The notes: generated by a model from the letters alone, not told the origin. A stretch of DNA of 64,000 nt from Bugulina stolonifera (GCA_935421135.1 OW285194.1:5172876-5236875); one strand, 5' to 3'; shown: positions 24,501-36,400, numbered from the stretch's first letter. Program-made: numbers and translations.

Positions 24501-27500
24501 ATACTGCAAGACATTAACTAGTTGCTCTCTTATCTACTGCATGTATACAGCAATCATAACTTGCCTAAGCCTGCCTGTTGTTATTGTCTATTATTATTAG
24601 CCAATCATGTAAGCTCACTATATTAGCATTACAATTTACTAAGTCTTTTCTGCTATTGCAAATTATGGCGGATGGTCAGAACATGCTAGTTTTCACATAA
24701 ATTATATCATTTACATGATTTTAAGCATCTTTAGTATTGGCCGACCCTTTTTGGTCAGACCACGACCGTCTCCCCGCCATATTTTGCGTAATATCAATGG
24801 CCGATACTCTATCGTACCACCCGATACTCTATCGGGCTTTTTACCGGAACTTCCGCTGGATACTGATTTAGTATAGACATGTAAGCAAGCATATTTTTTT
24901 TATGCTAGTCAGTTGTTGATCACGCTCTAATAAAACAACATCTCTCAACTCAACCTTTCAGAGTCTTATAATTGCAGGGAGGCAGTTCCAGCCTTGGTCC
25001 CCTTGGCCTCCCCTTGAACTCGTCCTCATACTCGTTTAAGACACTTTCAACACTCTCTCATGAGTATAAACATCGGGCTTATGCCCCAGATTCAACACTA
25101 AGAGCTGCACAACTGTTCACTTTTTATGTAATGGTGGAAGTACAACTTGGTCGACCACTCTCAAGCACTTCCCACACCCGTGCTCACATCGGCACTCGTG
25201 TGTTATAACCCATAAAACATTACAGTACAATGTACATGTATATAGCTTATAGGCCTGCAACGATGAATCGATAACGATTCTCGATACGATTAATTTGCAG
25301 TATTTTCAATATCGATTCATTGCACTCAATTTTCGATTCGTGTTAAATATAAACTTAGTCTTGGTAATCCCAAGTTATCACCATGGCATGGTGGCAGAGC
25401 GCTCGCTTCACAAACGTGTGGTCATGAGTTCGAGTCTCAGTGAAGCACAATTTTTTTCTAGTAATTTTGTTGGCAATAAGTGGATAGCTATAAAATACAT
25501 CATGTGCTAAGATGTATTACTAATATAAGTCTATAATTATATAAATGCCCCAAACATGCAATTTGTATTTGATATTCCACACAATTAGAAGGGTATGCTT
25601 CTGGAATCTACTCATTCTACTCTTTTTAGTGATTCTAAAATGGAATTATCAACTTAACTACTACAACTGACAGTGTTCTAAAATACTGTTGCGAAGAACT
25701 ACTGCAACGTAAATGGTATCGAATCGAATCGAAAAAATCGAAAAAGTTAATTGGCAGAATCGAAAAAATCGAAACAGTATTTTGTGAATCGTTGCAGGCC
25801 TAATAGCTTATAGTATATTATGGTAATGCTTAGCCATCTCAGGGCTCTCAACTACTCGGATTAAAGCCAAATTGTTCGGATTTGTCCTTCCCTTTTGGGC
25901 ATTCGGACGGATTTCCATATTTTCCACTCACTGTTCGGATTTTGCTATTGTGTTAGGATTTGTTACTAGTAGCAAAGAGAGTAAAAGGAAAGAGGGATCA
26001 CTCAATGATAATACCCTGTCTCACCAAATACGCCCAATTTGGCGGTCCCGACGTTCCGTTATTCACTTACCCGCCATCTGCTTACTGGTGATTTAGATAG
26101 CTGTTCGACTTAAACGCGCAACTTAACTGCTGTCATATTTACGATTCTGTATTGGTATCTCGTAAACATAAATAGATGGTTTATACGACGCCGTTGTAAA
26201 TAAGCGCTTCTTATTGGTCTGCGGAACGCCAATAGCCATAGCGGATTTGTACACAAGGTGGCACAACTCCTTTCTTAATCCGGACCGCGTTTGGAGGCGG
26301 GGGAGGGACAGTTTTTGGCCGGAGTGATCCCTCTTTCCTTTTACTCTCTTTGCTAGTAGCAAAGAGAGTACTCCCTTTGCTAGTAGGCTAACTAGCACCA
26401 AAGCCATACGCAGACAAAGTCTGTCCAATGGAATCAATAGGGGGTTGCGAGGTTGCTAACCTAGTCAATTTAGTATTTGAATCAAATGGATGTCTGAAGT
26501 ATTTTCCAATCTGATATTAATAGATTTTACAAAATAACACATAAGAGATATGTGATTGTATATTTTGCAAATATTTTTGTGTTAGAAAGTCCCAAGTACT
26601 ATTGTTTACTTACAAATATATGACATTTTAGATAGTGACACAAAAACAAGGGAGACAAGTCAAAACACCTCAAACATTTTGCATGCACTGTGTACCCACC
26701 TCATTTGTTCCACTTCCACTATATCTGTATTTTGTTTAAATCTGTATTATGGCGTTATTGTATATGTACACAATATTTTCCACTATCTCCACCACCTACA
26801 TCTACTCTGTACATGTATATACTGTATGCCCTATTTGCATCTTTGTTTGTTCTACCAGATAAATACACACAAGTTGCATGTTACAACCTCTACCAAGCAC
26901 AGCACATTTTAAGTAAAATATGACTAGAATTGCATGAAATGGTGCCATTTTAGACGGCACAGTTAAAAGATTTTCAAGCGCGGGAGGGCGCTCCGCCGCC
27001 CCTCCCGCGCCCTTCCAGGCAGCCCGCTTCACAGGCTGGCGGGGCGAGGCCCCGCAGTGGCATCTTTTTCCTCAATTCAACATTTTATTAGGATTTTTCA
27101 CTTTATCAAGTTGAGAGCCCTGCATCTGCATACACTTGTCTCAGATTTCTAATGCTACTGCCATCTGTTATTAATACCCGAAAGTAGCCAGATGAACAGC
27201 ACTGCATGGACCCTACAAACAAATCCAGCAAAGAAATGTTGTGATGAATGCTCCCTCGGCCTAGGACTCTCATATTATATATACTCTTATATGCATAGTA
27301 ATTAGACCTAGTGCCTATAAATGATTTATATTTTTCTGTATACCTTATTGCAGTGTTCAAAGTGTGGTTATACGGGAGTATACAGTGTGTACTCGCTTCA
27401 ATTTTAGTGGTTATACGGCCAGTAGGCGTGTACCCTCATTTTAATAGCTAGTTTCACTCATACAGTCACTGTGGACTTGATAGTGTGGTGGTAGAGTGCT

Positions 27501-30500
27501 CGGCTCTCATCCATAGGGTCTTGAGTTCGAATCTCACCATAGCATAATTTGTTTCATTTTTAGTAATTCACTAATTTCTTAACTACTATAAGATTAAGTG
27601 GATAGCTATACAATACTAATCTGTAATATTGCATTCACGGTGTACCCACCTCATTTGTTCCGCGTCTAACACTGCCTTATTGTATATTTTCTCATGATGT
27701 AGAAGTCTTATTCTACTTGTATGTGAATTTTCATGTATTCTATGACTTTGTCAAAAGACCAACCCCTGGGATCAGCCTTCGTATCTCTGTTGATATTGTA
27801 TGCTATTGCACAATAATTGTAAGACTGAGTCTCGGTTGTTCTTTTACCAGAAGAAGCCACCGAAAACAGTTTTGTATAAAAGGCAAACGTTCTTTTATAT
27901 TAGTTCAGTTGTCTGTCACATCTATATTATATTTGAAGAATACTGGAGTTATCTTTTCCCGGCTAGCATGCTCTCAGCCAAGGTCCCTCGGGACTAACAG
28001 CTCAGAGTCCTAGGATAGGATAGGTACATGTTGACTATAAGGACCCGCTAGGACAACCCGGACCTATGGGTTAGCACTCACGCATAGTAAAGCCAGTCAA
28101 CTAGGTTATCTCACACTCAGTACATGCATTAAGGAGAGATCAATAGGCCACTCTTGATCCTCTCCCATGCTCGTACCTCGTACCCGCACGCACAAACATT
28201 ACAGTACGTAATTGCATCACTGGAGCCTGGATAACCTTATTTATATCCAGTCAGAGTATCGAATATACAAAGAAATTGATAACATATATTTCTTGACCCT
28301 AGCGCCAGTAATCCATAGTAAGCTTACAATGTGTCAATCCCCAACACAATTGCAATAATAATTATAGTGTTGATTGCACTTGAACAGTTTAAAGCAAAGT
28401 TCAGGACTTGAGCTTCCAAGTAGTGAGTCTCCAGAGTCTTCTGCGCATAGCATTATGGGTAGAATGGAAGTTAAAGCAACGACTTCATTGGTCTTTGGGT
28501 AAACCGTTCCTACCCTGATACAATTTTGCTCAGTATAGGCATTAGCGGGTGTCTTAATTAACATTTCAGAATGAGAAGTTGTCTTATTCATTATGCATGG
28601 TTTCACCCCAAACCAAATGTTCCCATGGCAATCCAGTAGCTAAGTGCTAAGGCTATGAGGTCGTGTTCAATCTTGCTCCATACATCATGTGTTTCAGCCA
28701 GGTCCATATTCTGATTTCTCTCTGTGTTTCAGGTGAAGTCATATGGTGGCCTTGACCTAAAGATATTGTTCTTTATCGGTGGTCTCACAGAGGAAGCTAA
28801 CACAACACAGTACTACCGTCAGCTTTTAGCTGAGAACAGGAAGTATAAGGATGTGGTCCAAGATAGAGGGTAAGTATTATAGTAATATTTTAACATATTC
28901 TCACTTTAATGGGCTTACATCTATGACAGTCTATTTGTATTCAACCAAGAGGTGAGTGTACACCCAGTCTCTCATACTACATGTACACTTTATTTGATGA
29001 AATTTCCTGGAGCAAAAATCATAACATACACAGTTCTATCAGAGACTAGTTGTTCACTGCCCAAGGTCATTCTGTGACCTCTTGATCATATTGGTACCGC
29101 ACTGCTAAAATTTCAAAGAAGACAATCACGCCTAGGATAAAATAGGTAGTTGATTGAAATTCTGCTGGCTCGCTTAATTGCTCCCAAATTGGCGCCAACT
29201 GAAAGATTTTCTTGGGTTTTTGTGATTTGCTTCACAAATTGTGCTGGAAGTTATGATGACCAAGATGGCTGTAACTACCATTTCTAGATATATAGATGCT
29301 TACAGAAATCTGACCTTAAAAGGGATGAGCGCGATCAGGTGGATCTATCGACACTGTCCAACCAGTCACCTTGTGTTAAAGGTTAGTACAAGTTTTCAGT
29401 TATATATACCTTGTAAAAATGACTATTTATAATACATACACATATACAGTGCGGGAACTGTATATGTACAGTATAGTATATATCCTGTGTAATCAGTGTT
29501 ATGTGTATAGGTGTTGTAAAAGGCGTTGTCTTCTGTGTTAGCTTAGGTGTCAATGTCTATGTGCTATGTCGCAATAAATAGACTGACCGTTTGATTGGAG
29601 GGGATACACTAGCCCCTCCACAGCTCATTAGCTAATAGTAAACTCATACTATGTTTAAGGTAGATGATGATACAATGGTAAACCCCTACAATCTGATCGA
29701 CTACCTCAAAAATCAGAATTCTAGCGAGTTAAACCAGATGATCTGCAAAAAAAGTGAAGGCGTTCGGCCGGACCGAAATACCGAGCACAAATATTACGTG
29801 TTAAAGATAGATTATCCACCGGAAAAGTATCCACCATACTGTCAAGGTACGAGGAATATAATATCAATGGTAAAATGTATATAATTGTGTTACAAATTTC
29901 TACTTTCCAGTTCATCACTCGCTGATCTAATAATCAATCATGTAAGAATACTCATGATCATGTGACTTCCTGACAGATTCAACACGTCATGCATAAGTAT
30001 GGAGCTAGACACTCTAACGGAAATTTTTACCTACCGTTTTGCCCTCAATGATCTCAGTACTAGACGACTATTTTTAACTGCTTAACAGTGAATGGCAGCG
30101 TCAAGCTACAACAATTACCTGCAATATACAGCATCTATATTTATAAGAGATGCTTTGTAACTTTGTCTATTGAAGGCTATGGCTACTTATTCCCTGCCCA
30201 CTTCCTGCCAACTCTAATTCAAGGATTTAGTCTGACTAGGCCGATAGTGCTAGAGGATGTGTATATTACAGGTGAGATAACTCCAGCTGCCACCTGCACC
30301 TCACAATCATTGCATGTTTAGTTGATGGAATATATCGTCTATTGTGATAATTCAGCTCAAAAAATTTATAAATAAGGCTTAGTTGCTACTTTGCATACAC
30401 TTCCACATGTATGTAACTTCTCGTCACAAATGCCACAATGTAGCGATGGAGAAAAAGCATTAAATTCAGGACATCCGTCTTGTGCAGTTGCAGATGCTCT

Positions 30501-33477
30501 AATTAAGAATACAGACTTTTTGCTAAAATTGCAGAACTCAGAAACAGAAACTCAGAAACTTAGTTATCTGACTGACATTATCATGCATCTACAGTGGCTA
30601 TAATTCGAGTTCTGTTAAAAGACAACCTAGCAGCATCATTCTGTACTTGTGCCAACAACTTTTTTTTCTCTCAAATAAAACACATTTTCCCATTATAAAA
30701 CTACTCTATTTTGTAGGCGTAGCAGCTGAATCTGTGGGGATAAAACAGCAAAACCTTCCCAATTCCCATTCAGTAACCTTCGGAAACTACGCGGCATTTC
30801 TAAGCAAGCTGTATACAAGACCCTATCTAATCTTCATTGGCCATGTTCATGAAAATGAGTGAGTTATATTGATACATGACGCAGACCAATCATGGGTATA
30901 AACATTTCTCGTACATGAATTATGGTAACTAGGGAACAGAGATGTCGTAGTTTATACCCATTATTGGTCTGCATTGGTTTAAGTCAACTTGGTGTTTGCA
31001 TTTCATGAATGGAATTATATATTATCCTCAGCTGACGTGTACTTTCTCAGGGTGACCGGTGAGTTGAGGACATGCTGAGGGTGTACCAGTTTGTTCGAGT
31101 CCCGGTTCCCAATAGGCATTTGGGTGTTTGTTCTAATGTTAAACTGGCATGCATTGCAATGTGCACAAAGTACTAGTAGACTGGTGGTGCATGATAGCTC
31201 ATGTGGACCCAAGTATATTTGGTTCTACAGAGAGTCCACAGACTATTTGCTTTGGTTTTAGTAACCCACCCTGTCGAAATTAAACATCTCTCACTACCCT
31301 AAAAGCAGATACTGTTTGCAAGAGTTTTTTAACTTTCTCAAATTTAGCGAGTAACAACTAAATTTGCTAATAATTTCGCCATCGCTATCAATTTCTGCTT
31401 GCAAAATGATTTACATACATGTAATTACTGGTTTGAACAGACCATACATGCAGCTATTAAACTATATGGTACATACATGAAGTTGGATATTTAAAAGAGC
31501 ATCAAGTATTTTTTGTAACACAATTGGTAAGTAGCATTGAGTAGGAACTTAATCAGAGGAAGCTACTTTACCTCACAGGTAGGCTTTCTACACTAATTAC
31601 CCTAAAAGCAGATACTTTTTGGAGTTTCAACTTTAGCGAAAATTAGCGAGAAACAAACTCGCTATCAAATTCTGCTTTGAACTGAATTAAACAATTTCTG
31701 GTTTAAACAGACCATACATGCAGCTATTTAGCTGTATGATACATAGTTGAATATTTTACAAAGCAGCAAGTATTTGCTGTAACATGATTGGTAAGTAGCC
31801 TAGAGTAGGAGCTTAATCAGAGGATTTTTTAACAAGCTATGGTAATTACTTTATCTCACAGGTGGGCTTACTGCACTATATAGGAGTCAGTTGTAGTTCT
31901 GTACTGTATGCAAATGAGGTTTAAATCTGAGTAAACATACAGCTTAGCTAAACTTGCTTCCAATGCTGAATTATGCTTTAACATTGATTTGGGGCTGAAG
32001 CAAATTTCGCTGATTGACCAAACTCGCTAAAAATTTCTGTTGCAAATGCTCCAGGATTAGCAAACTCACTTTCTTGCGCTAAACATTTCTGCTTCTAGGG
32101 TAATACAGATTGTCTCTATATAGTTATGTTATGGGGTTATTCTGCATTACTTCACAAATAATACAACTAAACTATTACTGCAAACCTAACAAAAGATTTG
32201 TTATGTTTAGCTGAGTATCACGCGGGTACCATGAGTGTAGCAAGAGCCTAGGAGTGGTTGGATAGACTGTTTTTCCTCATTACATATAGAGAGAACAGCA
32301 CCTGTGATTATTAGCGTGCATGGCCCATAGGCCCAAGTCAATGCTTAGAAAGATATCTGAAAGAGTGTGTTCTGGCCTAGTAGACAGCTCGGGCTACCTG
32401 ATCCAATGGGACCAAGAACGGGAACTGGCTTTGCTAAGAGATAAAACTCTGTATAGCTGCTGAGTAGATGTGACTTTATTGTAGTCTAAGCATCAACTAA
32501 TTACAATGATGAATAATAGTACAATTGATTACAATGAGAAAATGCTTACGCTTTTATACTAATAGCGTTTCTGGTGACAGTTCTGGTAAAAGGATCGACG
32601 TAACATCGGTCCTGGAAATTGCATAACAATATGGCGACAAAAGGCTGAGGCCCGACCTTAAAAGGGTCAGTCATCATGAAAAATGCTTATAATGATATGA
32701 AACTGTTGTCTTACTGAACAGCACAGTTACAGTAAGGAAAGATATAATGATAAATATGCAGTACCAAACGGCTCCACGATGGCTCTCCGACCTCCCCTTA
32801 GCCACCACCTACGCCACCTATGTGTTGGCTACCAGAGCACGACACAATTAGATAATAAGAATTGGGTAACGTGAGCACAGACAAAACAAGACTTCCACTC
32901 CGCACAAATACATTTGTGCAACTGACCGCAGTCCACTCGCTGCTTTCCCAATCCACGCGCATGCGTCTCGATCACCACGTGACCACAGATCACCACGTGA
33001 CCATTCGAAGACCTCACAGAAACATATAATATATAAAAAGTAGCCAATTCTGAGACCTTGGCCTCCCTTATGGTAGGCATACAAAGCAATTAGACATAGA
33101 CTGTAACGTAGATACAAGTACGAGTGCCGGCAAACTAAGTGTCAGCGTAAGGTCACTCTTAGTGAATACTGATACAGTATGGTCCACTGATTGCACAATA
33201 TAAGCAGGTGTACAATAAATATGCAAGGTGATTCCAATTTTGCGATATGTAAGTGTCAAATGCAAGGTAAGTACATGGTAAACAGTTAGATTCTGTAATG
33301 TTAATGTGTGGTTCGAGGATGCTGTTCCTATCGGGACTGTCCCAATCACCACAGTATTACGCCATGGACTGATTCAATATTGTGTTATACAGTATATTTG
33401 TCTATCTTTGCAGCCACGCAATTACATTCTGGAAGTTTATCACCTTTTGTAAAAATAGCACATGCAAGCACTGGTAA
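21558..33477 (+). CDS. GT31 beta-1,3-galactosyltransferase-like gene 2, nine coding exons, 385 aa
   Basis: Coding exons: 21558-21730, 22957-23054, 23463-23629, 28733-28869, 29288-29381, 29660-29846, 30176-30271, 30717-30858, 33414-33477. Exons 3-8 have the same lengths as in gene 1; exon 2 is two codons longer and exon 9 two codons longer. The product has the same layout: signal anchor in the first 35 residues, stem with NLT sequon, APGNFENRETVRHTYGS, YRNLTLKG, VDDDTMV, YPPYCQGYGYLFP, EDVYIT and the C-terminal FWKF. Differences cluster in the stem, between DDD and YPPYC, and after EDVY, where acceptor-binding residues are expected; this suggests changed substrate use, but that is inference. 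Introns 1, 3 and 8 are swollen by transposons. All key motifs are intact and no stop or frameshift is seen, so it should be functional. Confidence 0.9.
21850..22663 (+). mobile_element. solo LTR, family A (copy 1)
   Basis: Runs from TGTGACGGTACAGG to AACCATTACA (814 bp) with a 4-bp ATAT duplication on both sides. Inside are a TATA-like ACTATATAAAGG at about 22335 and AATAAAG at about 22390, the expected U3/R order for + orientation. Upstream of the TATA box lie CGACGTCACGTCG (palindromic, CRE-like) and CCGGAAGT (ETS-like). Gene 1 has the undisturbed site near 7420 (AAAATTACAATATAG). No internal retroelement sequence adjoins it, so it is a solo LTR. Confidence 0.88.
23645..23825. repeat. ACCTTATAGTATGT tandem array
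   Basis: Short, regular copies of a 14-bp unit just after the exon ending 23629, equivalent in position to the array at 10375 in gene 1 but with its own homogenised unit. Confidence 0.75.
23828..25224 (+). mobile_element. solo LTR, family B (copy b), interrupted by another insert
   Basis: Starts TGTGGTGTTCTCA and ends AAAACATTACA, as in copy d at 40214. Flanks ATAC and GTAC are a 4-bp duplication with one change. Contains CCCGATACTCTATCGGG (palindrome) and CTCTAATAAAAC as a likely poly(A) signal. Without the insert at about 23873-24499 its length fits the family. It lies in intron 3 of GT31 gene 2, absent from gene 1. Confidence 0.82.
23873..24499. mobile_element. DNA element nested in LTR-B copy b
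   Basis: Comparison with copy d shows extra DNA between ACTGCA words (23867-23872 and about 24501-24506), a probable 6-bp target duplication. It contains the MITE core CACTCAATGATAATACCCTG also found at 26000 and (diverged) 52651. Near its right end is CGAGACTCGAGA-AA-TCTCGAGTCTCG, a perfect 12-bp-arm hairpin. It may be two elements. Confidence 0.55.
25250..25802. mobile_element. hAT MITE with 8-bp duplication ATAGCTTA, carrying a tRNA-like segment
   Basis: TIRs: TAGGCCTGCAACGAT at the left and its complement at the right (ATTCACAAAATAC region inside). Both flanks are exactly ATAGCTTA (25242-25249 and 25803-25810), the 8-bp duplication of hAT elements. The interior is rich in ATCGATTC/GAATCGAA words. 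No transposase frame. A Pol III-like box pair sits near the middle (next entry). Confidence 0.88.
25384..25452 (+). other. tRNA-like sequence inside the hAT MITE
   Basis: GGTGGCAGAGCGCTCGCTT resembles a tRNA A-box region and GAGTTCGAGTCTC a B box about 45 bp later. I cannot fold a clean cloverleaf with paired acceptor stem, so I do not call a functional tRNA. It reads like a SINE head or tRNA pseudogene captured by the transposon. Confidence 0.6.
25840..27122. mobile_element. TIR transposon with CAGGGCTCTCAACT ends and 5-bp CATCT duplication
   Basis: The left end CAGGGCTCTCAACT and right end AGTTGAGAGCCCTG are perfect 14-bp inverted repeats. CATCT flanks both ends, and gene 1 shows the empty site near 11822 (ATGCCATCTCATAC). 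CAGGG ends with 5-bp duplications fit the hAT5 group, but I infer this. The right part holds a striking GC-rich block (26975-27058) in AT-rich surroundings. It is interrupted by the MITE at 25971-26354. No transposase frame. Confidence 0.75.
25971..26354. mobile_element. MITE with 32-bp perfect TIRs
   Basis: The first 32 bases (25971-26002, starting AGCAAAGAGAGTAAAAGG) are the exact inverse complement of 26323-26354. The interior contains AATACGCCCAATTTGGCGG and CCGGACCGCGTTTGG. Related cores occur at about 23889 and 52651. It is nested in the element at 25840-27122. Perfect TIRs suggest recent movement. Confidence 0.82.
27351..27674. mobile_element. hAT MITE with 8-bp duplication CCTTATTG, carrying a tRNA-like segment
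   Basis: Ends CAGTGTTCAAAGTGTGG and ...GTCTAACACTG; flanks CCTTATTG (27343-27350) and CCTTATTG (27675-27682) are identical. At 27480-27545 it contains TGGTGGTAGAGTGCTCGGC (A-box-like) and GAGTTCGAATCTC (B-box-like). Relatives lie at 37378-37683 and 47639-47838 on the minus strand. It sits in intron 3 of GT31 gene 2. Confidence 0.88.
27720..28203 (+). mobile_element. probable solo LTR, family D (left end unsure)
   Basis: Ends CACAAACATTACA like the LTRs of families A and B, and has a TATA-like GTATAAAAGG at about 27876. Its right part (from about 27965) matches 38325-38555. The left boundary is a guess: no clear TG end with matching duplication was found. Confidence 0.5.
31297..32100. mobile_element. 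Tc1/mariner-like MITE with internal tandem duplication
   Basis: The left end CCCTAAAAGCAGA and the right end TCTGCTTCTAGGG are inverted (12 of 13), flanked by TA on both sides. The left end is repeated at 31600, with about 300 bp of following sequence duplicated (both contain ACAGACCATACATGCAGCTATT and GGTAAGTAGC). It lies in the last intron of GT31 gene 2. In gene 1 the corresponding intron (15187-15436) is short and uninterrupted. Confidence 0.65.
32199..33353 (-). mobile_element. LTR-like element, family C
   Basis: Begins TGTTATGTTTAGC and ends CAATCACCACA, with a family-like minus-strand layout: TTTATT at about 32475, a TTTTATAC TATA complement near 32555, and palindromic CGACGTAACATCGG with CGACCTTAAAAGGGTC. 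The flanks GATT and GTAT do not match. Alignment with gene 1 shows about 25 bp of intron lost at the site, so insertion plus deletion is likely. It lies 60 bp before the last exon of GT31 gene 2. Confidence 0.65.
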
Positions 33478-36400
33478 CTCAACAGAGAAGATATCCCTAT
33501 GTAACCTTCTGAGATGATCATCAATGTCCAGCAAATACATTCAACATGGTTGGCATTAACTTTCACTACATGTTGCAAGTATATTTCATGTATATTATGC
33601 TATTTAATAGTCTAATATAATACAGTATTTACTAACATAAGTTGCATTGTAATATATAGACTATGGTTCAGATATTACTTAGAATATATTAACTATATTG
33701 TAGAGCCATCATAATATTTAATATACACGTTTTGCAATTATTTAACAGGCATAGTAGACTAAGATCTTCAGCCTTAATATGAGTAGTTAATGAACTATCC
33801 AACTGATAAATATGAACTTTAATATGTGTAATAACGGGCTAATAACTAATGACCTAACACTGGTCAAGGAAATGGACTACGATGAACTAATTTATAATCT
33901 AATACTGGTCAACAAAATAAGCGGTGGTGAGCTCATTGAATTAATGTATGATATCAGCTGAAAGCAGTACCAGGACATACGAGAACGACTGTGGACCGCA
34001 AGTTCCAGAAATAGCGGCAAAATTGACGTAAATCGGTGACAGTGTTAGACTAAGACACTACGAAAACCAGCAACCCTGTGATTCGGTTATTATTTCAACA
34101 CCCTTAATTAGTTACACTACAAAATAATATGTAATATACCAAGTAACATTTGAACAGCCCAAGACTTACTAATATAGACCAAAAACTTGTGTTAATAATG
34201 ATTAATTAATTTTGAGACATAAAAATCAGCCCCACTAGTAACTCAGCCTCTTTTGACCAGCTCTCTTGACCACTTAGAATCTCAAGACGTATCTACAGAC
34301 TCTCAGGATATTGTTTTGTGTATTATTTTATATTGATGGTACTTGTTTTTATAGTTATACTTATTCTACACTATGTAGTAATATAATAAAACCAATATAA
34401 CACATATTATTTAATTCACATCTTATTCTCTAATGCTAGTTTAATATTATGCAAGACATAACCTTGTAGTAGGAATTTGTGCTGCATATAATAATGCAGC
34501 ATGATGACTGCAATGCATAATATACTGTTGCCATTAATGAACCTTGCCTCGTCAATTGAACTAGGGATTGTTGGGTTGTGTTGTAATGTTGATAAGGGTT
34601 GACAGTTAATACAAAATTTTAAGAACCATTTATACAGCAACAAAATATTTCTGTAGAATCAATATTATATTATGTGTACACACTTACGGATAACCTGAGT
34701 GCTGTTAATACCCAGAGTGCTATGTTATTTAATCAATCCGTAGTTTGGGGGACAAAGTGCTAAAATACTGTTCCTCTTAACTAGTTGTTGTTTGTCGTTT
34801 GGCGTTTAAAGCCAACCTCCGTTTACTTTTTTGGTTACATCCATCTATTATCTTTGCTTGCACCAAATTATCAGAGAAAATTTCAGTTGTCGGCTATGGT
34901 CTTCGGATAATTCAACAAAAAGTTAATGCGCCTTTTTAGATTGTAAACTGCGTAACATTATTTTGCCAAAAATATAGATTTTGTACAACTTTGATTTTTA
35001 TCCATACTCCTTCTCAACAGGGGGCTTGCATCATGGTAACTTTGTTTACTTTTCACGTCCAATCAAAATAGGTAGTGAATATAATTTCTTTTTTCTTGTG
35101 TTGCCAGACATACAAACTGGCAACATGCACAGTAAAATCTTTGAATTTTTAAAGATTAGTGCGTAAACTGTAAAAGTATTATAGGTATGTTACAGAGTGG
35201 ACATTTTGTCTGTTGTTTATAATATAATGTCAACTCCGTAACAGTAATTAGTAAGGTAACTAATAATAATTAGGCTCTGCTGTTGCTTTCTTGGTGTTGC
35301 AGACCTCCACATATGCAATTTTTGAACAAAATCAGTGAACAAAAATTAAATAGGATTTTGAACCACAATTTAACATAATATATAAAATATCATATAATGA
35401 GTGGTTCTCAAATTAAAATTTGAGAATAATTCATAATAATATTTACATTTAGTATGTTATTTTATTTATACAACATTTAATAATTAGTATACATTGTACT
35501 ATATATAATATATAATTTACATATAATATATGCTGTATATATATTGTTGTATATTGCTGTATAATATTGCTGTATATATACAGTATTGCTAAGGTGTTCT
35601 CCCAGGCATAACTCTGAGCTGCACTGATGATGTGTTAAACACCGAAACAGTACACTGTATGCAGATTTAGTAATATAATATTTGTAAAGTTCTGTTACGC
35701 AGTGTACCTAGATTACACCCAATAAAGTGTGATGTGACAACATACCATGATGAAACGTGGTGTTTTTCTTGCAACACTAATGCGTTTGGCAGTAATTTTC
35801 CATTGCACAACCCAAAAAACCAACCATTTTAAATGATTCAGCTTATTTTTAGTCCACCAATTCAGTTCACTTTGAACCACTGTGGTAGAAAGCAGCAAAA
35901 TGCTGCAGCTCAGTTTATAGAAGGCTGGAATTATTAATTATCAGCCAACCTTAGCAGTTTCAAGGCATCATTCAACCACACTGTTGTATAGGAAAAGCAC
36001 AAGGTAATTTTATTAAACTATATTGATCGTTTTTAATTGTTATAATATTTCTGATAGTTTGATGCTGGTGAACAACAATTTAGCATTGATTAATATATTT
36101 AACCGTCTCTAATTTTTTGCACTGAAATGTTTCATTGTTGCTGTATCCCTGTAACTTTATAATATGTTTCCCCTTGAGCAGTAATGCTATTATTATGCCA
36201 TAAATATTATACAGTTTGTTATATTGTACTATTTTTACCTTCACAAGTTTCACGATTCGATTCCCACTAAGATTCTTATAGAATCAAATAAACGTAACAA
36301 TAACAACCTAGAATCAGTGATCTTCACTCCTGCAACAGGTGGTGTCATTACAAACTCCACAATATTTTTTGTTTTATACGCATTCTGCCATTTCAGTACT

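Noticed and set aside
25384..25452. Functional tRNA gene
   Set aside because: A- and B-box-like words are present but a complete cloverleaf with paired acceptor stem cannot be drawn; lies inside a MITE.
26123..26437. 104-aa minus frame
   Set aside because: Falls on a MITE and its terminal repeats; not conserved in related MITEs.
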